NCBI GenBank assembly: GCA_947170725.1
Contig: CAMVUM010000029.1
Location: forward strand, 1 to 41,768
DNA from: an uncultured Prevotella sp.
GTDB lineage: Bacteria; Bacteroidota; Bacteroidia; Bacteroidales; Bacteroidaceae
Direction of reading: 5' to 3'
Length of the DNA stretch: 41,768 bases
Position 1 is the stretch's first letter, and each line of letters starts with the position of its first letter. This document shows, piece after piece, positions 11,981-20,201 of this stretch. Position numbers and translations under genes: made by a program. Below the pieces are notes generated by a model. That model saw nothing but the letters and a program-made list of their open reading frames with translations, searched no databases and was not told the DNA's origin.

Positions 11981-12089
11981 TGCCGTAAGGGCCTCCCCGG
12001 GTTGCGGCGGCGGCCTTACGGCGTTGCAACAACGGCCCCGTTGCAAGACGAAAGCAGCCCCGCCGCAACCCCGGGAGACCCTTACGGCA
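11981..12089. repeat. GC-rich inverted repeat with nested alternative pairing
   Basis: Arms 11981-12010 and 12060-12089 are reverse complements at 28 of 30 positions (left arm starts TGCCGTAAGGGCCTCCCCGG). Inside the loop a further CCTTACGGC at about 12014-12022 can pair with the start of the left arm instead. GTTGCAA occurs twice in the loop. It could be a dispersed palindromic element or a structured leader. It lies upstream of the mapped susC -7 box, so it would only be transcribed from a more distal promoter. Confidence 0.75.
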
Positions 12090-12371
12090 GAAAAAATTCC
12101 GTCATTTCGGCCTGAAATAGTGTTTTTGCGGCGCTCCGGAATTGCACAAGATTGCAAATCCGGAAACAACCTTTTGTCCATCAGCCGTTTACGATTGCAC
12201 ACGCAAAAACACATTATTTGCGTCCTCCGATGAAACAATTTCCAAAGTGTCTGCTCCTGAAGCTGTTTTGAGGACGTTTTCAACACTTTTTGTCAGCCGT
12301 TTTCTGATTAAACGCGAAGAAATTTTAAGAAATTTATTTGCGTTTTAAAAAGCCCGTATCTGCGTTCCGTT

Positions 12372-12387
12372 GTGCAATCGTTTGCAC
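12372..12387. promoter_or_regulatory. LacI-type operator 2 (susC)
   Basis: GTGCAATCGTTTGCAC, a 16-bp near-palindrome with one mismatched pair around the central CG. It is 54 bp upstream of the susC -7 box, which is above the usual -33 position and so fits an activator site. Confidence 0.78.
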
Positions 12388-12440
12388 TATAAAAATAACG
12401 GATTTTAACCAATAAAAGCACACAGAATGGTAAAACAAAC

Positions 12441-12448
12441 TACTTTTG
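12441..12448 (+). promoter_or_regulatory. -7 box of the susC operon
   Basis: TACTTTTG matches TAnnTTTG. No TTTG lies about 19 bp upstream, as expected for a promoter that depends on an activator. The predicted leader to the susC ATG is about 150 nt. Confidence 0.6.
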
Positions 12449-12607
12449 CGGTTAGAAAAATATAAAGATACAGGCGCGAAGCCCACGTCCTACCTTTAAT
12501 ATATATACATTATGCCTGATGACCTAAAAACAAGCCGGAAAAAATATCCGCAACAATAACGACATAACAAAAAAAACTATAATTATTAACTTAAAACCAA
12601 AACAACG

Positions 12608-15600
12608 ATGAAGCAGGTAAAATTCAAATTGCCCCTAAGGACATTGACCCTCGCAGGAGGTCTTCTCCTTGCTGCAAGTTCCTTTGCGCAGTCAAATGCC
12701 ATCAAGGGACACGTAAAAGATGCTTCCGGTGAGCCTGTCATGGGCGCAACCATCACAGCCAACGGAAAGGCTCTCGGCATTACCGACATTGACGGTAACT
12801 TCTCCATCAATGCCGCTCCAGGCACAGAACTGACTTTCACTTATCTGGGCATGTCCGCACAGACCATGAAAGCTGCAAACAACATGGCCATCACCATGAA
12901 AGACGACGACAACGCCCTGAACGAAGTTATTGTCATCGGTTATGGCCAGGTCAAGAAGAACGACCTGACAGGTTCGGTCACAGCCATCAAGCCTGACGAG
13001 AAGAACCACGGTCTCATCACCAACGCCCAGGACATGATACAGGGAAAGATTGCCGGTGTCAGTGTCGTAAGCGGCGGCGGTACCCCCGGCGGTGGCGCGA
13101 CAATCCGCATCCGCGGCGGTTCGTCACTCAACGCCTCCAACGACCCGCTGATCGTCATCGACGGTCTGGCTATGGACAATCAGGGCGTGAAGGGTCTTGC
13201 CAACCCGCTTTCAATGGTCAATCCCAATGATATCGAGAGTTTCACAGTGCTGAAGGACGCTTCCGCCACCGCTATCTACGGTAGCCGCGGTTCTAACGGT
13301 GTCATCATCATCACGACAAAGAAAGGACGCAAGAACATGGAGCCGCAGGTTACATACAACGGAAGCGTATCCATATCGACAAAGACCAAGACTCTCGACA
13401 TGCTTGACGGCAACCAGTTCCGCAACTTCGTGAAAAGCTACTACGGTGAGGACTCGGACGCAGCCGCACTTCTCGGCACGGCCAACACCAACTGGCAGGA
13501 CGAAATCTACCGCACTGCCGTCAGCCAAGAGCATAACCTCACCATCACAGGCGGCATAGCCAACATGCCATATCGCGTGTCGGTGGGCTACACAAACCAA
13601 AATGGTATTCTGAAAACCAGCAACTTCCAGCGTGCGACAGCCAGCGTGACCCTCAATCCGTCGTTCTTCGAAGACCATCTGAAGTTCAACATCAACGGTA
13701 AGGCCATGTACGCCAAAAACCGATATGCCAATACCGACGCCATCAGCAACGCCGCACGCATGGACCCGACACAGCCGGTATATAGCAAAGACGAGCAGTT
13801 CAACAATACTTCCGGCTATTTCGACTGGATGATTTCCGGAACGACGCTGAATGACCCCAACTATCCGTTCATGCACAACAATAACGCCTCCTCAAACCCC
13901 GTTGCCATGCTCAACGAAAAGGACGACAGGGCAAACTCACGCGACTTTATAGGAAACGTTGAGGTTGACTATCAGATTCACGGTTTCGAGGACCTCCGTC
14001 TCCACATGAACTTCTCCGGCGACTGGGCCAACGGCGATCAGAAAACGTCATACGCTCCGTGGGGACCGTCGAACTTCTACTTTGGCAACAACGGATTTAC
14101 GAAAGAAAGCAAATACAACCTCACATACAGTGCATACGCACAGTATTATAAGGACTTCGCAAAGACACAGCACTTCGACATAATGGCCGGTTACGAGTGG
14201 TCGCACAAAAAGTATTGGGGCAACTCCTACTATGCCGGTATCTATCCGTCAACCAACACGGAGATCGACAAAATCGGAACACCATACAACGAGTCGAAGA
14301 GCGAGTGGAAGCAGGAAAGCTATCTCGTCAGCTTCTACGGACGCGCGAACTATATAGCCTTCGACCGCTACATGCTCACCGCCACCGTACGCCGCGACGG
14401 CTCGTCACGCTTCAAGGAGCATTGGGCAACATTCCCGTCAGTAGCTCTCGGATGGAAAATCAACGAAGAGGCATTCCTCAAGAACGTCAAGGCTCTGTCG
14501 GAACTGAAACTCCGCCTCGGTTGGGGTAAGACCGGTCAGCAGGACGGTATCGGAAACTACAACTACTTCGCTTCCTACAACGTCAACAGCACCAACATCA
14601 ACGGTCGTTATCCTATCAACGGTGTCAACGACAGCGGTCTGCTCTACCGACCGGACGCTTACAACGAAAATCTTTCGTGGGAGACAACCGAGACATGGAA
14701 CGCCGGTCTCGACTTCAGTTTCTTCAACAACCGCATCAGCGGTAGCGTCGACTACTACTACCGCAAGACGACCGACCTCATCAACACGGCCACAGTGGCC
14801 ACCGGCTCTAACTTCCGCAACCAGGTGACTTCAAACATCGGTTCGCTGAAGAACAGCGGTGTCGAAATGTCACTCACCGTGCGTCCCATCCGCTCGAAGA
14901 ACTGGAACTGGGAGATTACCGCCAACGCGACATACAACAAGAACGAAATCACCGAACTTACAGGCGAATCGGCCATCGTCATGACCGGAGGTATAGCCGC
15001 AGGAAACGGAAACCTCTGTCAGGCTCATTCCGTTGGTCATCCGGCAAACTCCTTCTATGTGTTCCAGCAGGTGTACGACGCTGCCGGCAAACCGCTTGAA
15101 GGCATTTACGTTGACCGTAATGGCGACGGAAAAATCACCGACGACGACCGTTACTTCTACAAGAGTCCCGCCGCTCCCTGGACCGCCGGCCTCAGCTCGC
15201 GCCTCCAGTACAAGAACTGGGACCTCGGTTTCTCTCTCCGCGCAAGTTTCGACAACTACGTGTTCAATGACGCTCAGGCCGGATACGTGAACGTGGAGAA
15301 GAGATATGACTCTTCGTTCAACTATCTGCAGAACATCACACCCTCGACTCTTGCCAACGGATGGGTGACATACGACCATGTGCTCTCCGACTATTTCGTG
15401 CAGAACGCAAGTTTCCTGAAGTGCGACAACATCACGCTGGGATACACTTTCGAGAATCTGTTCGGCAACAATATTTATAAAGGATTCTCGGGCCGCATCT
15501 ACCTCGCAGCCACCAATGTCTTTACCATCACAAAATATGACGGCATCGACCCGGAGGTTTCCGGCGGCATCGACAACTACATCTATCCGCGTCCGTTCAC

Positions 15601-15631
15601 AATGCAGTTAGGACTTAGCCTCAACTTCTGA
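12608..15631 (+). CDS. susC: SusC-like TonB-dependent outer-membrane starch oligosaccharide transporter
   Basis: A 1,007-residue SusC/RagA-family porin that imports maltooligosaccharides across the outer membrane with TonB energy. The signal peptide ends SSFAQ (cleavage near residue 27). Residues 32-105 form the carboxypeptidase-regulatory-like beta-sandwich (IKGHVKDASGEPVMGATI). A TonB-box-like NEVIVIGYG follows at about 105-113, then the plug domain with IRIRGGSSLNASNDPLIVID and YGSRGSNGVIIITTKKG, then the 22-strand barrel, ending in an aromatic residue (LSLNF) as outer-membrane barrels do. susD starts 17 bp later, so the pair is co-transcribed. Starch specificity is inferred from the neighbouring amylases and the SusE/F-like proteins. 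Confidence 0.95.
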   Translation: MKQVKFKLPLRTLTLAGGLLLAASSFAQSNAIKGHVKDASGEPVMGATITANGKALGITDIDGNFSINAAPGTELTFTYLGMSAQTMKAANNMAITMKDDDNALNEVIVIGYGQVKKNDLTGSVTAIKPDEKNHGLITNAQDMIQGKIAGVSVVSGGGTPGGGATIRIRGGSSLNASNDPLIVIDGLAMDNQGVKGLANPLSMVNPNDIESFTVLKDASATAIYGSRGSNGVIIITTKKGRKNMEPQVTYNGSVSISTKTKTLDMLDGNQFRNFVKSYYGEDSDAAALLGTANTNWQDEIYRTAVSQEHNLTITGGIANMPYRVSVGYTNQNGILKTSNFQRATASVTLNPSFFEDHLKFNINGKAMYAKNRYANTDAISNAARMDPTQPVYSKDEQFNNTSGYFDWMISGTTLNDPNYPFMHNNNASSNPVAMLNEKDDRANSRDFIGNVEVDYQIHGFEDLRLHMNFSGDWANGDQKTSYAPWGPSNFYFGNNGFTKESKYNLTYSAYAQYYKDFAKTQHFDIMAGYEWSHKKYWGNSYYAGIYPSTNTEIDKIGTPYNESKSEWKQESYLVSFYGRANYIAFDRYMLTATVRRDGSSRFKEHWATFPSVALGWKINEEAFLKNVKALSELKLRLGWGKTGQQDGIGNYNYFASYNVNSTNINGRYPINGVNDSGLLYRPDAYNENLSWETTETWNAGLDFSFFNNRISGSVDYYYRKTTDLINTATVATGSNFRNQVTSNIGSLKNSGVEMSLTVRPIRSKNWNWEITANATYNKNEITELTGESAIVMTGGIAAGNGNLCQAHSVGHPANSFYVFQQVYDAAGKPLEGIYVDRNGDGKITDDDRYFYKSPAAPWTAGLSSRLQYKNWDLGFSLRASFDNYVFNDAQAGYVNVEKRYDSSFNYLQNITPSTLANGWVTYDHVLSDYFVQNASFLKCDNITLGYTFENLFGNNIYKGFSGRIYLAATNVFTITKYDGIDPEVSGGIDNYIYPRPFTMQLGLSLNF

Positions 15632-15648
15632 TAACTCATTAAAAGATT

Positions 15649-17325
15649 ATGAATATGAAACTGAAATATTTGAATAATATACTTCCTGTAGCAGCTCTTA
15701 TGCTCACAGCAGGATTGGCATCCTGCGTCAACGACTTGGACGTCACACCTATCGACCCGAGTACGATCATGACCCCGGATGAGCCGGCACTTTACACCAA
15801 GTGCTACGCCAACATGGTGCTCGCCGGACAGACCGGTAAGGACGGCGACTGCGATATCGACGGTCTTGACGGCGGTACGACCGGATTCGTCCGCCAGTTG
15901 TTCAACGCTCAGGAGCTGGGCACGGATGAGTCGATATGCGCATGGGGTGACCCCGGCATTCCCAACTTCAACTTCAATCAGAACACGGCGGCCCATCCGA
16001 TGCTGAAAGGTTTCTACTATCGCATCTACAACGGTATCAACTACTGCAACCACTATCTCGACGTGTGTGGCGGCATTGACGAGACCCGCACTGCCGAAGT
16101 ACGTTTCCTCCGCGCACTCTATTACTACTATCTGATGGACCTCTACGGAAACGTGCCCTTCGCATTGGAGCTTTCCGCATCCAACGCCCATCAGATTGCA
16201 CGCGCCGACCTCTTCAGATGGATTGAAGGCGAGATTCTCGGCAAGGCCGTCACGGTCAACGCTATGGACGACCCGTCTGTGGTTATCGGTGAGACCACAA
16301 CCGACGGATGTCTCGCAAAGATGCAGGCTCCCGTAGCACGCACAAGCTCAAAGGCCGACGGCTACGGACGTGCCGACCAGGATGCAGCCAACCTGCTCCT
16401 CGCCCGCATGTATCTCAACGCCAAGGTCTACACAGGTCAGGAGCGCTGGGCCGATGCTAAGGAATATGCAGAAAAGGTGATCAACGGTCCTCACAAGCTC
16501 TGGACAACGGGCAAGGGCAAGTGGACGGCTTACCAGATGCTCTTCATGGGCGACAATGGCGAGAGCGGCGCTTCCGTAGAGGCTGTTCTTCCGCTGCTCA
16601 ACGATGGAGCCGTCACCACTGCCTACGGTTGCACCTACTTCCTCATATCGTCTGCCTGGAAAGCCGACATGGAAATCGACGCCACAGAAGCAAGCTGCGG
16701 TGACCCGTGGTCAGGAAACCGTGCCCGCAGCGTGCTGCTCAGCAAGTTCTTCCCCAACTCCGATGCTCCCACGGTCAATATGGAAGACATGGTGGCGGCA
16801 GCAGGTGACGACCGCGCTCTCTTCCACGGAATCGACCGCGAACTCGTTGTCACCACGCCGACTGAATTCTCAAGCGGCTATTCGGTTGGCAAGTTCCGCA
16901 ATACCTATTCTGACGGCGGCGCACAGCACGACCCGAAGTGTCCGGACACCGACTTCTTCCTCATGCGCTCGGCTGAGGCTTATCTCATAGCTGCAGAGGC
17001 TGACGCACGACTCAACGGCGGCATAACGACAACCACAGGTACGGGCTATCTCAACCAGCTCCGCAACCGCGCCCATGCAACGACGATGAACCAGTTCTCA
17101 CTCAACCAGATTCTTGATGAGCGCGCCCGCGAACTCTATTATGAGGGCCACCGCCGCACCGACCTCGTGCGCTACGGCTACTACGGCGGCAACAGCGACT
17201 ACAAATGGGAATGGAAAGGCGGCGATCCCAATGGCATTAACTTCAGCGAGACAAAAAACATCTTCGCATTGCCTGATGACGATATCAATGTCAACAAGAA
17301 CCTAAAACAGAATCCGGGTTATTAA
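15649..17325 (+). CDS. susD: SusD-like starch-binding surface lipoprotein
   Basis: A 558-residue SusD/RagB-family lipoprotein that lids the SusC channel and binds starch helices at the cell surface. The signal peptide ends in the lipobox LASC, with the lipidated cysteine at residue 26. The SusD-type helical repeat (TPR-like) core is recognisable by TAEVRFLRALYYYYLMDLYGNVPF, RADLFRWIEGEI, DAANLLLARMYLNAKVYTG, FFLMRSAEAYLIAAEADARL and the C-terminal ILDERARELYYEGHRRTDLVRYG. ATGs at 15649 and 15655 are both possible starts. The gene sits 17 bp after susC and 19 bp before the next lipoprotein gene. Confidence 0.95.
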   Translation: MNMKLKYLNNILPVAALMLTAGLASCVNDLDVTPIDPSTIMTPDEPALYTKCYANMVLAGQTGKDGDCDIDGLDGGTTGFVRQLFNAQELGTDESICAWGDPGIPNFNFNQNTAAHPMLKGFYYRIYNGINYCNHYLDVCGGIDETRTAEVRFLRALYYYYLMDLYGNVPFALELSASNAHQIARADLFRWIEGEILGKAVTVNAMDDPSVVIGETTTDGCLAKMQAPVARTSSKADGYGRADQDAANLLLARMYLNAKVYTGQERWADAKEYAEKVINGPHKLWTTGKGKWTAYQMLFMGDNGESGASVEAVLPLLNDGAVTTAYGCTYFLISSAWKADMEIDATEASCGDPWSGNRARSVLLSKFFPNSDAPTVNMEDMVAAAGDDRALFHGIDRELVVTTPTEFSSGYSVGKFRNTYSDGGAQHDPKCPDTDFFLMRSAEAYLIAAEADARLNGGITTTTGTGYLNQLRNRAHATTMNQFSLNQILDERARELYYEGHRRTDLVRYGYYGGNSDYKWEWKGGDPNGINFSETKNIFALPDDDINVNKNLKQNPGY

Positions 17326-17344
17326 TCTATTAAAGCATTAGAAT

Positions 17345-18538
17345 ATGAACAAGATATTTTCAAACATAATGTTGCTCGCGGCTGGAGTACTCACTATGGC
17401 TTCATGCAGCGACGACCGGGACTCAAACCCGACACTGATACAGCCGACCGGGTTTCAGCTCAATACTCCATCAGTTGCCAACGGCACTGTTGACCTGACG
17501 CGCACGGAAAGCATCGACCTCACATGGTCACAGCCGCGATACACGGCCGATAATGCACCTGTCATCGCCACATACTATGTCCAGGTTTCCACAAAAGGAA
17601 CGTTCGACAAGGCATACAATGCTGCCGCTGAAGACAACACGGGCGCCGACCACATCACTCTCGAAGAGACAACGACAGAATGTAAGACCAGCGTCCCGGC
17701 GGCATCACTCGCCAAAGCCATGCAGCAACTCAACGCATGGGAAGAGGACGCCGTTCCGGAAAAGGTGGAACTCAACATCCGCATCAGGTCGGCTGTGATT
17801 GACGCAGGCTCGAACGCTTTCAGCGAAGTTGTATCGAATGTGGTCAAAATCAACGCCATACCCTATTATATAGAGCTGAAGGATGCCGATCCAAACTGGT
17901 GGTATCTCATCGGCGGTGACATCGCGGACGGCAACTGGACTGATGACGTACCGACAAGCCTCTTCCCGATGCAGCCGCAGAAGGACTACGAATTTGACAA
18001 GAAGACCGGCGACGGCGAATTTGTATGGACGGGCTATCTCGCCGGAAACGGCTTCAAGCTCAAGAAAGCTCCCGGCGACTGGGACCACCAGTGGGGCTCC
18101 AACGGCAACGACTTTGTTGAGAACGACGGAGGCTCGGGCAATATCACCATGACACCGGGATACTATACCGTTACTCTGAACACCGCCAAGCACGAACTGA
18201 AGGTAGATCCTTACACAGGAAGTGTCACGACAAGAGCACAGATGTATCTTATCGGCGATTTCAACGGATGGACACAAGACACCCCGATGAAACCTGTGAC
18301 AACGGTTGCGGGCGCTGACAACCACGACTGGTGGATTGAGATGGAGCTTCCGGCCGGAGGCATCAAATTCAACCAGGGCGACTGGGACTTCAATATCGGC
18401 GGTCCGACCACTCCCATCAGCGACGGTTTCTACGGATACGGCACGCACAACGGTGACAACATCATGATTGAGACTGCAGGCAAATACCTCATCATCCTCA
18501 ACGACATCACCGGCTACTACCGTTTCATCTTAAAATAA
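17345..18538 (+). CDS. SusE-like starch-binding outer-membrane lipoprotein
   Basis: A 397-residue lipoprotein with lipobox MASC (cysteine at residue 21) followed by SDDRD. Acidic residues directly after the cysteine are a surface-export signal in Bacteroidetes. Residues 33-175 match a SusE N-terminal immunoglobulin-like domain (FQLNTPSVANGTVDLT, IDLTWSQP). Two carbohydrate-binding repeats follow, with WWYLIGGDIADGNWTDD at about 182-198 and MYLIGDFNGWTQDTPM at about 300-315. In the Sus paradigm these capture starch at the surface alongside SusD. It lies 19 bp after susD. Known SusE has a similar length and order, but SusE and SusF differ mainly in repeat number, so the name is by analogy. Confidence 0.88.
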   Translation: MNKIFSNIMLLAAGVLTMASCSDDRDSNPTLIQPTGFQLNTPSVANGTVDLTRTESIDLTWSQPRYTADNAPVIATYYVQVSTKGTFDKAYNAAAEDNTGADHITLEETTTECKTSVPAASLAKAMQQLNAWEEDAVPEKVELNIRIRSAVIDAGSNAFSEVVSNVVKINAIPYYIELKDADPNWWYLIGGDIADGNWTDDVPTSLFPMQPQKDYEFDKKTGDGEFVWTGYLAGNGFKLKKAPGDWDHQWGSNGNDFVENDGGSGNITMTPGYYTVTLNTAKHELKVDPYTGSVTTRAQMYLIGDFNGWTQDTPMKPVTTVAGADNHDWWIEMELPAGGIKFNQGDWDFNIGGPTTPISDGFYGYGTHNGDNIMIETAGKYLIILNDITGYYRFILK

Positions 18539-18558
18539 TTCAATAAAAACAGATTGTT

Positions 18559-19956
18559 ATGATTAAGAAAATATTATTCGGATTTGCCTTTCTCGCCACT
18601 GTCGCTTCATGCACGGATGACGACTACACAGACTGGGCACAGCCACAGGCCAACCCGGAAACCGAGGCAATAACATTCGGCAACGGCAGCGTTTCTGAAA
18701 TCACACCCATAGACTTTGCCACAATAGCCGAGGACCAGCAGAACGTGAAAATCTGCAACGTAGTGGCTCCCACCGCCACCGACGCGAGTTACTCAAAGAC
18801 GACATACCGCCTGAACATCGGTTCTGCAAACTACAGTATGACAGCCGACGGCGAGATGGCTGTGGCCGACCTCAGGAAGTATGTTGAGGACAACTTCGGC
18901 AAGGCTCCCGTTGAGCGCACGATGACAGCCACTGTCGAACAGTGGATTTCAAACGGCGCTACAACCGTCAAGACCGCTACGTCGGGCGAGTTTGCCATCA
19001 AGGCAAAACTCACCGCTCCCGACATCTCCGAGCATTACTACATCATCGGTCAGCCGTCGGCATGGGACCCCACATGCACCACCCTGCCGTTCACCCACAG
19101 TGATCAGAATGTCTACGACGACCCGATATTCACCGTGATGTTCGACGCTTCGTGCATCAACGACGAAGGTGACATCTGGTTCGCCATCACCGACGACAAG
19201 GCCGTAGCCGCCAACGACTGGAGCATGGTGCTCGGTGTCAAGGAAGGCAACGGCAACGTCACTCTCGGCGAAACCGGATTCCTGGCACGCCGCAACGAAC
19301 TTACCGACGACGGCTCGCTGAAGGTTCATCCCGGTGAGGCACGCTTTGTGAAAGTGACGCTGAACATGATGGAAGGAACATACGTTGTCGAGCTCATCAA
19401 CTTCCAGGAGTATCTCTACGTGTCTGGTTCCGGAAACGGATGGGCACATAACGACGCCATTTCATCACAGGCTTTTGACGGCAACTACAAGGGCTTCCTA
19501 TGGCTCGGCAACGAGTTCAAGCTCTGCACAAAACAGGGCTGGGGTGGAACCAACTATGGCAAGGACTTCTCTACTGTCAGTGACGCTGCCAACATGAATC
19601 TCCCCGAAGGAGTCAGCGAAGGCTACTGCATGCTTGAGGCAAGTCTGGTTGACAAGACCATCACGGTGACTCCCATCACGACAATCGGCGTTATCGGTGA
19701 CGCTACCGCCAACGGATGGGATGCAAGCACTCCTCTCACATACAACAATGAGAAGCGCTGCTGGGAAGGCGATCTGACTTTCACCGCCGGAACATTCAAG
19801 TTCCGCGCCAATGACAGTTGGGCCATCAACTGGGGCGGAACTATGGACAACCTGACTATTGACGGTGACAACATCCAGGTGGAGGCCGGAACATATCACG
19901 TTGCCCTCTATCCGAATTGTCCGGGCATGGCAATGTGCACTATTGAGCCAAAATAA
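18559..19956 (+). CDS. SusF-like surface lipoprotein with three starch-binding repeats
   Basis: A 465-residue lipoprotein with signal MIKKILFGFAFLATVASC, the lipidated cysteine at residue 18, and TDDD after it as a surface-export cue. After an N-terminal domain (about 35-155) three repeat units each begin with a short strand and a W-containing loop: YYIIGQPSAWDPT (about 160), YLYVSGSGNGWAHND (about 285) and IGVIGDATANGWDAS (about 375). Each resembles the SusE/SusF carbohydrate-binding modules. It follows the SusE-like gene by 20 bp and ends the susCDEF block, before an inverted repeat and a new promoter. The role is inferred from family and position: capturing starch at the cell surface. Confidence 0.87.
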   Translation: MIKKILFGFAFLATVASCTDDDYTDWAQPQANPETEAITFGNGSVSEITPIDFATIAEDQQNVKICNVVAPTATDASYSKTTYRLNIGSANYSMTADGEMAVADLRKYVEDNFGKAPVERTMTATVEQWISNGATTVKTATSGEFAIKAKLTAPDISEHYYIIGQPSAWDPTCTTLPFTHSDQNVYDDPIFTVMFDASCINDEGDIWFAITDDKAVAANDWSMVLGVKEGNGNVTLGETGFLARRNELTDDGSLKVHPGEARFVKVTLNMMEGTYVVELINFQEYLYVSGSGNGWAHNDAISSQAFDGNYKGFLWLGNEFKLCTKQGWGGTNYGKDFSTVSDAANMNLPEGVSEGYCMLEASLVDKTITVTPITTIGVIGDATANGWDASTPLTYNNEKRCWEGDLTFTAGTFKFRANDSWAINWGGTMDNLTIDGDNIQVEAGTYHVALYPNCPGMAMCTIEPK

Positions 19957-19985
19957 TCCCGTAGAATAGATACTACAATGAATTT

Positions 19986-20024
19986 CAGGGCGGCAAGGGT
20001 ACCACGGTATTCCTTGCCGCCCTG
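19986..20024 (+). terminator. Strong GC-rich hairpin after the susC-F operon
   Basis: CAGGGCGGCAAGG and CCTTGCCGCCCTG form a perfect 13-bp stem around a 13-nt loop, 29 bp after the SusF-like stop codon. No T-run follows, so it may act as an mRNA-stabilising stem rather than a classical intrinsic terminator. Confidence 0.65.
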
Positions 20025-20087
20025 TTCCGTGACGTCACATGGGACGCTTGGCTTTTCCTGATGCAATCAGGCTTCCCGTTCAACCGG

Positions 20088-20103
20088 ATGCAATCGTTTG
20101 CAC
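20088..20103. promoter_or_regulatory. LacI-type operator 3 (alpha-amylase)
   Basis: ATGCAATCGTTTGCAC shares 15 of 16 bases with operator 2 at 12372-12387 and lies 55 bp upstream of the -7 box at 20158. Confidence 0.78.
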
Positions 20104-20157
20104 ACCATTATTCCACTGATTCTCAACAAGACACGAACAATATAACAAATATATGCG

Positions 20158-20165
20158 TATCTTTG
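20158..20165 (+). promoter_or_regulatory. -7 box of the alpha-amylase gene
   Basis: TATCTTTG matches TAnnTTTG, with no TTTG at -33. The start codon is 37 bp downstream. Confidence 0.6.
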
Positions 20166-20201
20166 TTGGGAGATAAAAGCAAATAACTAAAAACTTAAAG
20201 T

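Larger units (their letters stand above)
11701..12607. other. Long intergenic region between the divergent starch arms
   Basis: About 0.9 kb without a convincing gene. It holds a decayed copy of the susC promoter (11701-11760), a GC-rich inverted repeat (11981-12089), the second operator (12372-12387) and the susC -7 box (12441-12448). The 159-nt stretch from that box to the susC ATG is an AT-rich leader. Short open frames here show no recognisable protein. Confidence 0.7.
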
